In this document: positions 1 to 11,375 of the stretch, piece after piece | Numbering within the stretch: the stretch's first letter is position 1 | Layout: each line of letters starts with the position of its first letter | Translations under genes and position numbers: made by a program | The notes under the pieces: generated by a model | Told to the model about the DNA's origin: nothing | What the model saw: the letters and a program-made list of their open reading frames with translations, nothing else | The model's database searches: none | Source of the DNA: Microvelia longipes | Lineage: Eukaryota; Arthropoda; Insecta; Hemiptera; Veliidae | Direction of reading: 5' to 3' | DNA length: 64,000 nt | Assembly (NCBI GenBank): GCA_018340805.1 | Contig: JACMZG010001863.1 | Location: forward strand, 56,030,608-56,094,607

Positions 1-275
1 ATTGTGACGTCATAAAAGATATTTTCATAACTACTGCTAAAGACAGATTTTTGTACAATTCTCTAGCATAAATATATTGGGAGCTACGATGATAACAGAC
101 ACACACACACACACGTACATACAGAGAGACAACTTTGAGAAAACCACTCAGGAGGTCTTAAAAACACCTAAAACGTATATTCATTCCAGATATCCCAATT
201 TTAGATTTTTTTAGGAAACACACAACTCTTTCTATATACCTACAGTATAAATGAGGAAATGTAAAAAACATCTAT
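1..275 (+). repeat. Dispersed repeat R1 (truncated at window start)
   Basis: R1 recurs at least eight times. Its signature is GAGTCATTATTGCAGGTTAA, TGATTTTTGTACAA, CTCTAGCATAAATACA, TGGGAGCTACGATGATAACA, then a variable ACACAC/ACATAC microsatellite, CCACTCAGGAGGTCTTAAAA and CTATATACCTACGGTATAA. A fuller form starts AACTAATGCTGATAATGAGA. Non-coding, class unknown. Confidence 0.75.
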
Positions 276-949
276 TTTATCCCTAAAGGTTATCTATCCA
301 GTAAATGACCACAATCGATACCTCTTAACCCATAAAAATACTAGCCGTATATGGAAGTAAATTTTAGTATAGTTATTTCTTACATAAAGGATTATCAAAT
401 TCTAACTCAGTTGGAGTTATTTTTTGAATCATTGTATATGTCATTCGATAATGCTAAACAAAATTTGATAATAAAATGAAACTTGGTTTTATAGTTCTAC
501 ACGCGTGCTAAATTTCACATTGTCCGGATCATTATATCTTGTTTTATGAATTTCCTATTATTTTCTGTCATTAATGACGGCTAATGAAGATATGGACCAA
601 TTACCTAAAGATTTGCATCAAGTTTCAACCTGCTTACATAAACTCACTGGAAGCTACGATAATAACAGATACACATTCAAATTACAGAGCACTTATACTT
701 TTTCTTTATACCTATAGTTATTGAGGAGGGAAATTAAGAAGGTCGATAAGGAATTAATATTCGGAAGTGGTTTTAAGATAGAAAGTTAAATGTAAGTTCT
801 GAGTGTAATTTTGTTAAAAACCCTAAACTAATAATGAAAATAGTCCGGGAGCACAGACGTGATTTTCTACTTCATAAGGTTTGTCAACCATTCGGTCACA
901 GGAATTACAGGACAATAGATTAGATTATGAAAGCCACTGGTCTAGTGTT
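276..949. other. No gene seen
   Basis: AT-rich. Only scraps of R1 (about 560-740). I searched here for the missing last CAP exon and found no convincing one. Confidence 0.5.
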
Positions 950-954
950 TTACT

Positions 955-1096
955 TCGGGGCTGCACAATAATAATAATAATAATAATAATGCCCGTTTAG
1001 AGCCTTGCGGCTCATCAGGGATAACCCCTGCGGGTACCACCTCGGGTGGTAGTAGCAACCGTTACGCTCAAAGTGTATTCTAAAGCTGGCGATAAT
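955..1096 (-). mobile_element. SINE family A, 3' fragment
   Basis: AAT repeats followed by GCCCGTTTAGAGCC, CCTGCGGGTACCACCTCGGG and the body mirror of the copy at 5.1 kb. No head. Confidence 0.75.
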
Positions 1097-1649
1097 TGGA
1101 TACCAAAAAGTAAAAAGGTGATAAGTCAAAAAATGCAACTTTTCAGGAACCGAAAAACAAACTTTGAATGAAGCTCTAAAATCGATAAAACCAGTTACAT
1201 TTAAACATACAATTTAAAAAATTTAAAAACATACAACCAGTTTTTATTTTAACATTATCATATTTATTAAAATGTTCTATATAATGAGAAGTAGTTTGGT
1301 ATTCAATTAATTAATAGTTCTCGAGATATTGGGGAAATTTTAGGAAAACCCACTGACTTATACCTTTTTTATCGGTTCCAAAGAGGTTGTCATCCCCTTT
1401 TGACTGATTTTCCACTTGTCATTTTTAAGGTTGTTGAACTAAAAATCAAACTATTTTTCTTGGTTAAAGTAAGCTTACTATTATGGTAAATTATCTATGT
1501 ACATAGAGTTTCATATTTCTAATTAAAATGTGGATAAACATGAAAGTAAAAATTTACTATTTTGAATACTAAAATCAATGTGTTTATATAGGAATATTTT
1601 AATTTAATACATTATTTGTAATATTGGTCTCCATAATTGAATATTCTAT

Positions 1650-1931
1650 CAGAAATTGGGCACAAATGAGACACCAGGTAATATTAATTATTTATTGCGA
1701 TATTTCGCTCTAATCACAGAGCATTATCAAGCAAACATCTAAAAAAGAAAATTAACTAAATTACATACTCGAAAGTACAATATTAGGTAATAGAAAGAAT
1801 AATGAAAAAACTAAAATTGTCATGCTAGAAAAGAAACTAAAAACTCACGAGTTACATATCTGTTAACAAGTTAACATTGTCAATACTTTAAAATCTGGTC
1901 CGAATTCCTAAAATAAAAGAAATAAGTTTTT
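1650..1931 (-). repeat. Left inverted arm of the Penelope-like element
   Basis: Reverse complement of 3088-3367 with few differences. Contains GCGATATTTCGCTCT and CAGAGCATTATCAAGC, the mirror of the right arm. Confidence 0.85.
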
Positions 1932-2369
1932 TAAAGAGGAGCAAAATAAAAATCAAAAAGAAGAAATTACTCAAACGTAAAACAATCGATAAAAAAGGGG
2001 GTAAAACTTACATGCTCTAAAGTAAAAATCACAATGCATCAGTGAAAAATTAATTAACAAAACTCACAATTTAAAAATATAAGTAAAGTGTAACAAAAGG
2101 GAAACAGTCAACAACTGAAAGAAAAGTGAAAAGACACAGCCTACTAGACAGATAAAATAATCATGAATGATTATGGAGGGAAAAATAAATACAACAACTA
2201 AAAAAACTAAAATATAAAAGAAAATAAATATAAAATTAATTTAATTGAAAAATAATAAATAAATATTTATGAAATTTAATTTACTTTATAAATAATAATG
2301 TACATAAATAGTAGTGTTAAGAAATAAATAAATAAATAATTAAAATAGAATATATAACCTTTAAGTTAA

Positions 2370-3060
2370 TTTAAGTTATGGCAGAATACCAGCATAGTAT
2401 TTATTTAGGTCCCTGGAATCTTTTTTAAAATTGATATTGTTACTTTCATTAGAAATGTGTAATGCTTCCAGAAGTAGACGTTTAAAATTATTGTTTTCAC
2501 GGTTATTATTCTGTCCCATCGAAGTCAAAAATTATGGTCTAAGTCTTTAGCGTGGTTAGCAAGTGCCGTGTTATTTTCTTTATTTGAAGGTTTCTAGCGG
2601 ACTCTATTTATACTACTTTCATGTTGGGATCTCCTGTTTGACCATGTCTGCTTTGACTCTCCTATATACTGTCCAGGGCAGTCGTTGCATGGAACCTGGT
2701 ATATGATACCTATGGCGTCATCTATTATAGGTTTGTCTTTAAGAGGAGTGAAGTAATTTTTCCTTTTTCCCTATTTTATTTACAGGTTTCAGTCCAAATT
2801 TAACCTCTGGGCAATCATATTGCTTAAATGTCCTGCTGATGGTGTATGATAACCCTTTACATAAGTGAGGCCAGAATAAATACTCTAATGTTACTGGTAG
2901 GAGGTTCTCTAACCGGTGGATTCTTTAAGTATACTAAGGCTTTGAACCAAAGGGATTTAACAAGTTTTATTGGGAAAAAATTATCAATAAGTTTCTTGTA
3001 AACTACTGTTTTAACTTCGGTTAGAAATTGCTCGTCAGTCAAACTTATAGCTCTTTTAAC
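2370..3060 (-). pseudogene. Penelope-like RT/GIY-YIG coding remnant
   Basis: From 3042 one frame reads 61 codons including KKLIDNFFPIKLVKSLWFK and LKNPPVREPPTSNIRVF, then shifts near 2875. Another frame continues with LSYTISRTFKQYDCPEVKFG, KPVNKI and, after more shifts, IIDDAIGIIYQVPCNDCPGQ. GIY-YIG residues are visible as IIYQVPC and QYIGES. Not functional. Confidence 0.85.
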
Positions 3061-3087
3061 AAAGTTAAAAGCAGTATTATATATTAT

Positions 3088-3367
3088 AAAACTTATTTCT
3101 TTTATTTTAGGAATTCGGACCAGATTTTAAAGTATTGACAATGTTAACTTGTTAACAGATATGTAACTCGTGAGTTTTTAGTTTCTTTTCTAGCATGACA
3201 ATTTTAGTTTTTTCATTATTCTTTCTATTACCTAATATTGTACTTTCGAGTATGTAATTTAGTTAATTTTCTTTTTTAGATGTTTGCTTGATAATGCTCT
3301 GTGTTTAGAGCGAAATATCGCAATAAATAATTAATATTACCTGGTGTCTCATTTGTGCCCAATTTCT
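3088..3367 (+). repeat. Right inverted arm of the Penelope-like element
   Basis: Contains GCTTGATAATGCTCTGTG and AGAGCGAAATATCGC. The order T-TGATAA, hairpin, GAAAT resembles a degraded hammerhead core (see findings). Confidence 0.85.
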
Positions 3368-3510
3368 GAGAATATTTTAATTTAAGTTAAATATTGCTGT
3401 TTAGTGAATTTAAATTAAAATTCTAGCTCAAAATATCTAAAACATTGGCTTTGCGACTTTTTGGTAATGTAGTCAGGACTGAAAAGTATAAAGGAGATAA
3501 GTCATACCAC

Positions 3511-3956
3511 GGATACCAAAAAGTAAAAAGGTGATAAGTCGAAAAATGCAACTTTTCAGGAATCTCCAAAATCGTTAAAACCAGTCGCAGTTTTTATTTT
3601 AACATTATTATATTTATTAATATGTTCAATATAATTTGAAATAATTTGGTATTTAATTTATAATAGCAGGCAAACTTTTGCAAAAGGGTATAACTCGACT
3701 TATGTCTTTTATATTTATAATTTTTTCAACTCATTGAAGTCTAAATGGGTTAACTTAACTTATTACGTTTATACTAAATGCTTCTGTTCAAAATAAAAGA
3801 TATCTCCTTTGCATTGAGTTAATTAATTAAAAAAATAATTATCTTAGATATACATTTATTATACCAATCGAAAGAGCTTTTTTTGCTGGTTCCAGTGATA
3901 GTAATAACTCAAAATCGACATTTTTTGACTTATCACCTTTTTACTTTTTGGTATCC
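3511..3956. mobile_element. MITE with GGATACCAAAAAGT termini
   Basis: About 40-bp inverted ends (GGATACCAAAAAGTAAAAAG + GTGATAAGTCGAAAAATG). A related copy starts at 1097 and shares internal AGTTTTTATTTTAACATTAT. The Penelope-like element lies between the two. Confidence 0.7.
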
Positions 3957-3977
3957 AATTTATCTAAACAATAATCT

Positions 3978-4085
3978 TCTATAAACTGAGAGCGTAACCA
4001 GGGATGCGAACCCCAGACCTCTGTGGGTGTCAAAGGTCAGTGTAAAGACTAACGCCTTAACGACCTCGGCCACGGAGGCGGCTCG
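3978..4085 (-). mobile_element. SINE family A, tRNA-like head
   Basis: Reverse complement begins CCTCCGTGGCCGAGGTCGTT and has the B box GGTTCGCATCCC. It carries a long variable arm like tRNA-Leu or tRNA-Ser. The body is missing. Confidence 0.75.
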
Positions 4086-4465
4086 GGGCTGCACAATATA
4101 CTGACTTAACAACAGTTTAAAATTATTACAACTAATTTATTTCAATCAAAATTTCAAATAAGAATTTGAAATCATACATTTCTAGTCCTGGTCATATTTT
4201 ACCTATATCACTTCATTTTAGCGAATTTCCTTTGGGAAAATTTCGCGTAAATGATTTTGTGAAGGGGAAATAAGCAATCACAAGAAGAACCTTTTTCTTA
4301 TGAAGAGAAATAAGTTCTTTATGACCATGGTTGATATTCTTTAACCATGGTTGCTATTTATTCGTAAGTCTATGTATCCAAAATTATCTGAATTTACAGT
4401 GGGAGTCTTTGGTCAACTCAAATAAAGTATTTTTATCCGCACGACTTTTAGAAGCGCCGTGGAGT

Positions 4466-4570
4466 ACTGCACAATAAATAACACTAACAACCACGTCTCT
4501 CCACTAAACATTATTTATTTCGAATAAATAATGTTTAATGGAGAGTGATGGTTGTTGGTTTTATTTATTA
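4466..4570. repeat. Hairpin, about 45-bp arms
   Basis: ACCACGTCTCTCCACTAAAC and ATTATTTATT mirror GTTTAATGGAGAGTGATGGT around TCGA, with few mismatches. Confidence 0.75.
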
Positions 4571-4654
4571 CCTTTATCCACTTACGATAAATTAATAGTT
4601 TCCAAATTATTAAATTGATCTCAGATCTATTTAATTCTCATTTTATTTACTTCT

Positions 4655-4726
4655 TTTCAAATAAAAGTATTGGGTCCTTAATGAACCCTTCCGTGATCCT
4701 CGGCTAAGAACCACTGCTTTAGAGTG
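4655..4726 (-). mobile_element. hAT-like terminal fragment
   Basis: On the minus strand CAGTGGTTCTTAGCCGAGGA is followed by ATCACGGAAGGGTTCATTAA. This is the look of the terminal repeat of many hAT elements. No matching second end was found. Confidence 0.4.
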
Positions 4727-4784
4727 CTTCATCTTGACCTTCTAGAGATTGAGTTATGTCACTAATACACATAAAATTACTTAC

Positions 4785-4976
4785 GAAGGACAATAGTTGC
4801 AGATATAGTTGTAGAATGTTTGTCCGTTCTGAGAACACTTTGAAACACCACATCCGATCTTGTGAGAAGATGCCCACACCATCTGAGTATAGTGACCGAC
4901 TTCTTCAAGAGAATTGTTATTGTAGCCGTATATGAAGGCGTTTTTCTCCAGGTACCACGTTTCAATCACCGTGTAC
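4785..4976 (-). CDS. CAP gene, fourth coding exon (CAP1 and CAP2 motifs)
   Basis: 192 bases between a CACTGTAG acceptor and a GTAAGT donor. It begins with the G completing Trp, then YTVIETWYLEKNAF, VGHYTQMVWASSHKIGCG and YNYICNYCPS. It ends two bases into a codon, so at least one more coding exon must follow. Confidence 0.92.
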
Positions 4977-7900
4977 CTACAGTGAACAAATACCTTGTTA
5001 GTGTTTTCTTAAAATTTGTGTAATAGTATATTATGCTACTAAGCTATGAAGTCAGACAATAAATATTGCCAAGATTAAGGAAAAATACTTCGCAGTCACT
5101 TTGTCACTTGGATCTGCCTCCGTAGCCGTGGTCATATAGTACTGGACTTGGGCACTGGAGGTCCGGGGTTCACAGCCCGGGCTATGCTCTCAGTTTTTAT
5201 GAATAGAATTCGATGTAAAAAGATTTCGCCAACTTTAGCTTTACTTTGAGCATAGTAGATGTGACCCATCCGAGGTGGTTCCCACTGGGCGAATACCCTG
5301 AAGGGGCGAAAGACCCTAAAACGGGCATTATTATTATTATTATACTTCGCAGTCAAGTAGCATGTGCTGCTTATTCAAAAGTATGTGACAATACAAAAAA
5401 ACAAATAAACGAAACTTATTTACATATATTTACTATAGAGTAATACACGGCTAAAATCAGTTGACAGCGTGGAAAAATAATACCAGGGATCCAATGAGGT
5501 TATGCTTGAATGTTTAACCACGCCCACCATTTCAAATCTGACCAATCTCATTAGTTCCTTAACACTATTTTCCTACGCTGTCAACCGATTTTAGCCGTGT
5601 TTTATTCTAAAAAAGCAATTAAATGAAGATGTCAATGATTTTTTTTTATAGCAGTGTTTTATTTGTCGTCCCTTTTATTAACTTGCTATTGAAGTGCTTT
5701 CTTTGTCACTCTAGGATCTACCAGATTTGTTCAATATAGTGTAGGCGTAATGAATTTTTTTTTTAAATTATTTTAATGGTTAAATGGGTTTGGCAACACT
5801 TTTTATCCTATAAAATCCACAGCTACCTAAAAAAATATTTTTAGGATATAGTAAGCTAACCAGGGTGAAAGTAGAGATTTTCTTCCCAACGACCTTCCCA
5901 CCCTTAAGCACCATAGTGAATGCCATTTAAGATAATCCGACCGGACCAATCGACCGGTCGGACCAATTGACCGGTCTCAATCGATTTTACTTACCGTGTA
6001 CCATATGACACCTTGTTCTAATGCCATTTGAGGTTTCACAAAAATTTTGCAAATCTATATTATCATACATAGACAATATAGGGTTGATGAGGTCATAAAT
6101 TCAACAACTCGTTATATGCCATTTTTCGTTTCATGTTTTTTCTTCATGAATTGTGTGACCCAAAATTCTTAAAGGCTTTGTTCTACACCCCATTCTAAGT
6201 TCTCTTTCGTCATTCGAACAACCTAATAAGCGTCATTTTCAAATGAAATTCACCACAAATACCCGACATAAAACCCTTTTCTAGCATTTCATAATATGAC
6301 TCATACATCTAATAATTCTTTGAGAAGCATTTAGTTAAGGCCCTATAAGTCAGAATCTGCGCCGAGCTTTGGCTTTAAGAATCCTCACTCTTCTTAGGGT
6401 GGGTGCTAAGCTTTGGTCCTAAGAATCATCACTCCAGTCAGGGTGGGTGACAAACATTGGCTCTTGTGAATTTATACTTATTGTCATTGGTTGGAATGAA
6501 TAAAAATTAGTTATGAAGAATCATTTTCTCTGTAGCGTCTTGCTACGTTACATTACTACGTCATGTTAGCAACATTTGTAAGGCAGGATGCATGTATTAC
6601 TTGCAGTGGAGCATACGCTCTTAAAAATGTTAATAAACTTAAATAAACCTAACCATGGCATCCTTTGATCAGAAACGTATATATTTTGACCGCATGATCC
6701 AAAATTATCAACGAATCTTCCTGCTGGGGAATCATGAACCAGCATTTGACAACTTTCAGCCCATCTTTGAGCAGCAGCTGCGCTTCCTGAGTGCCATCTC
6801 TGTAAAAATAAATTAAAAAGATAAAAAAAATATTGAAACTAAAATATATATAAATTTTAATAATAAGCCCCTTCGCTGTAAATTGTAACTCCGCGATGTG
6901 AATTACTAATATTTACATCACTATAGTATTTTCCAGCTCCTGCTGGAAAACTATAGTAATTGTTTTATAGTCTCCTGACTATAACACAATTACTATAGCT
7001 GAAAATGATCAGATATCCAGGTATTAGACTTGTAGGTGCCACAAATTGGCATCTGCCAAACGATTTTTTGACAGATTACTCACAGCAACACGAATTGCGA
7101 GTATCTTCAAAATTGCGGGGCTAAGCTTCTGGCCGAGAGAAGAGTTTAGGCTCCCATATGTCTCTGGTCTGTATTATAGATGATTGTAGGCAAAATCTTT
7201 ATAATCTCAAATATGTATAAATTTGAAACTATAGTTGTGAATTAGTGCCACTTGTGCAATCCAAAAAGAAATCGATCAACCGAGTCGAATCCTGTTCCAG
7301 TAACAGATCATTATGTGTATTTTGAAACTAAATTTCAGGTTTATATTGTTTTTAAAAGGTTCGAAATCAATATTCACAAGGGTCAAGTTAGCGACCATTA
7401 ATTTAGTGAGATAGGGATTAGTCACCGCTATAAAGATTTGTATCGGTACGGAACGAACCCGACATATCGTATTGATTCCCTTCAAGTCTTTTGTTCTCTG
7501 TCCGAGGTCAGGCTTTAAAAAATTATTTTAACGTAGGCTGCTAACTGCACCAACTAATTTTGATTCGAAAAGTCCAATCTCTATAATTCCCACAATTTTA
7601 GCACCAAAAGAAACTTATTGGATTATGCGTTATTGGCTTTTGTATTAATACATTTAGAAATAAATTATTTTATTGTAAGGTAGATTGTTACTGAGACAGA
7701 AGGTGTTTAAAATGAATTTGAAAAAATTGATTATTCTGACTTTTCAAATACATAAATGTTTTAAACGATTTAGTATATTTTATCTTAAATAATAAATAGC
7801 TAATATTCATTTTAATATAAATTAAAAATAGATCTTTAAACGAAACAATAGTTAAGTGTTAAATATATACCCCCCGTATTTCAGGTTTAGTCGTTTCTAT

Positions 7901-10900
7901 TAATGAAATTGTCAACTTGACAAAGTTATGATTATGTCATTAATGTTTAAATATAGTTAGTTTGGTTTTTACCAGTAAATAGGGTTGTGAATTTAGTGTT
8001 AAGATCATAGGGTAAAGACAAATTCAATAGTTTTTTATCACGATTTCTTAATCTTTTTGTTTCTTTGAATTACCGTTTTGATCCGGGATAGGTTTGACGC
8101 CCCAAAAACATTAAATTATTAATAATAAGACTAAAAATGAAATACCATTTTGTTATAAAACATTTAGCTAAATAACTGAACTGAGGTAATAGTCAATATA
8201 AACTTTATACAGGAGGGAGCAAAAAGCTCAGTCTTACCATGAGAAGCATATCTGAAGCTAGAGGACTGACGCTGGATCTGAACTGATTATGATAACTGAG
8301 TATCTTCTGCTGTACCTTCCTCTCAGTGGTCATCAGAGCTTTCATTGGCATTGGACGTCCCGTCACTCTGGGCTCTGGAAAAAAATAGTTTTTTACTAAA
8401 TATTTTACAGCAGGTAAAAGACGCAACGACTCTAACTATCTTGTTTGTCTACCAGGATCTAATGAGTTTTGTTATTGTAAAACAATTCAAAACTATCAAC
8501 TTATGTTTCTCTCTAATGAATAAAAACAGAACCATTATTATTACTACACCATAATTACAGAGCCAGCTTTCATCAGCTTTAAAGGTTACTAAAATCACGA
8601 CAAGCAACGAGCGACAAGCACCGAGCGACAAGCAACGAGCGACAAGCACCGAGCAACAAGCACCGTGCGATAAGCATAGAAGAAAACTCGATTTATCCTT
8701 GTTACATAACCTGCGTTTCGCGCCTTTTATTGCTATAAAAATGGGAAGGTAAGTTTGCTCCACTTTCTCTCTCATACAACATTCATAGGGTCAGAAAAGT
8801 TCCTAAACTCGTCATTCCCTTTATTATATATCCTTGTTGCAAGCATGCGCAATTTGTACCAAGGATGTACGGTTTATTTTTTATCCTCAACGGGGTAACT
8901 ATGTTAATGGCAAATCGAAAAGCTCTTCTTTATAAATCCTTGTTTGGAACAGGGTATAATTGACTTGTTTAATTGTTATCCAGGTGACATACGCCAAGAC
9001 TTCCAGCGCGGCCTTAGTTTGCTTATCCCGCGGCAATGCCATAGTTATCTTGGTTTTGCATTGTCTACCGTTTAGATTATATGTTTTCGAAGTTCAGACC
9101 ACAAATCACCAATCTGGTAGTGATACTATGTAGATAAATACCAGGGATAAGGGATTTGAATTAATAAGTAGGTAGGACACATTACAGCAGCTAGCTGCTT
9201 TAGATACAATGTGTATGTAAACCAACAACACATTACAGTAATACAAAAATAGTCTAAGTTTTAGACTACAGGGATAATTACATAAAATAGATATCTGTTC
9301 TGCTATATTTTCTTCGCATATTACCATAGGTATATAGAAAGAATCGGATTCACCCTAAAAGTCCAAAACCAGAAATTTGACTAATCAAGTTTAAATGTGA
9401 TGCAAATATACCTCTAAGTGTCAGATGAATCCTACAAATGTCACATTATATGACAATAAAATGTTATTGGATACTGGTTTTTATTTTAACATATTGCCAT
9501 TTTGACTTCGATTTAACTCTATAACTTGACTATTTTCGACGTATAGGACACAGCTACTACAAGTAAACATAATTAATAACATAAATTATTTTGATCTATC
9601 AAATAATTTAACTTTACTGTAACAAATACAAATTAACTTAACAATAGTGCAAGAGCCAGGTCTAAAAAATGTGTCTAATTTTGTACAAGTTCAAACCAAA
9701 TTTTTCAGAAAATATAGCTTAAATTATGAAGGAAAAGCTTAGTTTGCTTATCCAAAGTGGAGCCCTTTATATGAATTCGCTCTCTCAAAATATTAAAAAA
9801 TTGCATAAATTCCAGTTTTCTTGTAATAAGTGGCTCCCTGTAGGTCGTGTGCAAAACATGAACAAAACTTTTTTATAGCTGATAAAATTTGCTATAAAAC
9901 GAGTGTTTTTTCGTCGAAATCGAATAATTACAACTAAAGTTATGACATTTTTTAAATGGCCAAACAAATGCACAAAAAGCCAATATTTTTCCAAAGAAAT
10001 TCGCTGTCTTTGCATGAATCAACCACTTTTTCAATGTTTTTGGTTGCAGTCATCCGATTTTGATGATTAAACATTCGTTTTACAGAAAATGTTATCACCA
10101 AGAATGTTTATTATTTCAAGAAAGCTGAAATTCGTGCGATTTTCAAAAATTTTGAGCATGCGCAATCATATGAAAGGCTCCACTCTGGATAGGCAGACTA
10201 TGTTTTTTCTTCATAATTTAAGGTATATTTTCAGAAATATTTGGTTTGAAGTAGTACAAAATGAGCCACATTTTTTCAGGTCCGGCAAGTGGACTACAAG
10301 AGTTAAGTTAATAATATAATAATTGCACACTTTGTTGAATAGCTATTTACTGTACTATTTTTCTTAGCTTTTTCATATCCATTAGGTTCATAGTATAAGG
10401 CGCGGTCGAATATCCACGGCCTTCTAGAACATTGGATCACCAACAAACTTTTTTTATAACTTTTTTTTCAAAATTTTCAGTAGTTAGCCAAATTTGTGAT
10501 AAATGAAGCCTATTTCCGTAATCTGCACGCTCTTTTGATTAATCTCAAAGAGTATTTACATTCACTCAACGATTTATTTTTAATCTAACTTGGTACATAC
10601 ATAACTACTGTTAGACGTCAATGTTAACAAATATGACATGTCAAAATATAACACAAATCAGGTAGATAACATTGACGTCTAACAGTAGTTATGTATGTAC
10701 CAAGTTAGATTAAAAATAAATCGTTGAGTGAATGTAAATACTCTTTGAGATTAACCAAAAGAGCGTGCAGATTACGGAAATAGGCTTTATTTATCACAAA
10801 TTTGGCTAATTACTGAAAATTTTGAAAAAAAAGTTATAAAAAAGTTTGTTGGTGATCCAATGTTCTAGAAGGCCGTGGATATTCGACCGCGCCTTATTCT

Positions 10901-11375
10901 GAGGCCGAGGTAAGTTAGACTGAAATATAGCAGTGTAATAATTTAATTTTTTATGTTATAAATGAGTAACAAACAAAAATAATTAGTGAACCTGGAGAGT
11001 GAACAATGACATAAGCGACCTGATGGGTTGATTAATACATGTAACTTGTTTAACTATCTGTTTTAACAAATCAGAAATCAGTGTTTGTCTTATTTGGTTG
11101 ATATGTAACCTGCATAACTGCATAACTATCTGATTAACCAATCAGAACCCAGACTAAACCACGAATCAAACATGTCTACTTACTCTTGTCATACCCGAAC
11201 CTCTTGGGCGTCACAGAATTACTACTGCTGCTGTATTTATTATTATATTTGTTGTATTTATTTTTATAATAGTTTTGTTTATAGTTGTTGTAGTATCCTC
11301 CTGCATAAGACATCTCTACCAGTTCCAATATAATGAGCCAAAGCAAAACAATCACGATGCTCTTCATGTTTACGT
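4785..11375 (-). CDS. CAP-superfamily (CRISP/antigen 5-like) secreted protein gene, 3' end missing
   Basis: Four minus-strand exons with GT-AG borders join in phase: 11375-11184, 8374-8238, 6799-6654 and 4976-4785. The product starts with a hydrophobic signal peptide (MKSIVIVLLWLII...), followed by a Tyr/Asn/Lys-rich linker of about 30 residues. The CAP domain then shows the motifs YHNQFRSSVSPLASDMLLM, AQRWAESC, GSCGQNIYV, GHYTQMVWASSHKIGCG and YNYICNYCPS. These are the N-terminal helix, CAP3/CAP4-type motifs, CAP1 and CAP2 of the family. CAP proteins are extracellular and disulphide-bonded; known roles include venom components and sterol or lipid binding, and none can be assigned here. Of the family's His-Glu-Glu-His cluster, the first His, the WYLE Glu and the GHYTQ His are present, but the GEN Glu is Gln (GQN). 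The exon(s) after CNYCPS, usually GN followed by a hinge or cysteine-rich tail, were not found down to base 1. Identification is firm; subfamily is not. Confidence 0.9.
5113..5343 (+). mobile_element. tRNA-derived SINE, family A, full copy
   Basis: Head GCCTCCGTAGCCGTGGTCAT with a B-box-like GGGTTCACAGCCC, suggesting descent from a tRNA with a long variable arm. The body has AGATTTCGCCAACTTTAG, CCGAGGTGGTTCCC and GGGGCGAAAGACCC; tail ACGGGCATT followed by ATT repeats. The repeated architecture at six other places defines the family. Confidence 0.85.
5445..5600. mobile_element. Short palindromic MITE in CAP 3' region
   Basis: Ends ACACGGCTAAAATCAGTTGA and its inverted copy GTCAACCGATTTTAGCCGTG. 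Interior unique. Confidence 0.75.
5605..6650. other. CAP intron sequence
   Basis: Intron between the last two known CAP exons. AT-rich, with a short GACCGGTCGGACCAATTGAC duplication near 5940 and the two-copy repeat at 6360. No other gene. Confidence 0.5.
6360..6455 (+). repeat. Two-copy ~47-bp direct repeat
   Basis: GAGCTTTGGCTTTAAGAATC and AAGCTTTGGTCCTAAGAATC, each followed by CACTC...AGGGTGGGT. In the CAP gene's 3' introns. Confidence 0.6.
6654..6799 (-). CDS. CAP gene, third coding exon
   Basis: 146 bases between a TTTTTACAG acceptor and a GTTAGG donor. It reads RWHSGSAAAAQRWAESC and later AGRFVDNFGSCGQNIYVS, continuing directly from MLLM of the previous exon. It ends two bases into a Trp codon that the next exon completes with G, which confirms the join. 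Confidence 0.9.
6800..8237. other. CAP intron sequence
   Basis: Hairpins at 6917-7000; otherwise no recognisable element. Short ORFs are not supported. Confidence 0.5.
6917..7000. repeat. Two nested hairpins in CAP intron
   Basis: CTATAGTATTTTCCAGC/GCTGGAAAACTATAG, and ACTATAGTAATTG/CAATTACTATAG around TATAGTCTCCTGACTATA. Confidence 0.75.
8238..8374 (-). CDS. CAP gene, second coding exon (start of CAP domain)
   Basis: 137 bases between a TTTTTTTCCAG acceptor and a GTAAGAC donor. Two bases complete the Lys codon begun in the previous exon, then 45 codons follow. They include TTERKVQQKILSYHNQFR and SVSPLASDMLLM, the CRISP-type N-terminal helix with the first conserved His. Confidence 0.9.
8588..8680 (+). 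repeat. 14-bp tandem repeat in CAP intron
   Basis: About six copies of ACAAGC[AC][AC]CGAGCG. Non-coding. Confidence 0.8.
9650..10305. mobile_element. Diverged foldback element
   Basis: The left arm (AATTTTGTACAAGTTCAAAC, GGAGCCCTTTATATGAATTC) is mirrored with many changes at 10110-10300 (AGGCTCCACTCTGGATAGGC, GAAGTAGTACAAAATGAG). Short ORFs inside mirror each other and are not genes. Confidence 0.7.
10396..10896. mobile_element. 501-bp foldback MITE
   Basis: Arms 10396-10624 and 10669-10896 are inverted copies with very few differences, separated by 44 bp. Ends TAAGGCGCGGTCGAATATCC and its complement. No coding content. Could form a hairpin of ~228 bp. Confidence 0.9.
11184..11375 (-). CDS. 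CAP gene, first coding exon (signal peptide and Y/N/K-rich linker)
   Basis: The ATG is at 11367-11365 and 184 coding bases follow, ending one base into a codon at a GTAAGT donor. The 5' end at 11375 follows TTGGTTGCAG, a good acceptor, so 8 bases of 5' UTR sit in this exon and an untranslated exon probably lies upstream. The product is a signal peptide of about 20 residues, then a low-complexity stretch of Tyr, Asn and Lys, then Ser/Asn, and a basic segment before the splice. Confidence 0.85.

Larger units (their letters stand above)
1650..3367 (-). mobile_element. Decayed Penelope-like element between inverted arms
   Basis: Two nearly identical arms in inverted orientation (1650-1931 and 3088-3367, about 280 bp each) flank a minus-strand coding remnant. 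The remnant has the end of a Penelope-type RT (LIDNFFPIKLV, YLKNPPVREPPTSNIRVF) followed by a GIY-YIG endonuclease segment (GIIYQVPCNDCPGQYIGESK, 2711-2650) and a C-terminal helix (LLEALHISNESNNINF). RT followed by GIY-YIG is specific to Penelope-like elements, as are LTR-like repeats in inverted order. Stops and frameshifts show it is dead. 1932-2370 is A-rich with no coding signal. Confidence 0.88.

Noticed and set aside
840..950. Possible last CAP exon on the minus strand (Cys-containing frame, VDKPYEVENHVC)
   Set aside because: No phase-compatible splice acceptor, and no match to the GN-x-PYK hinge of CAP proteins.
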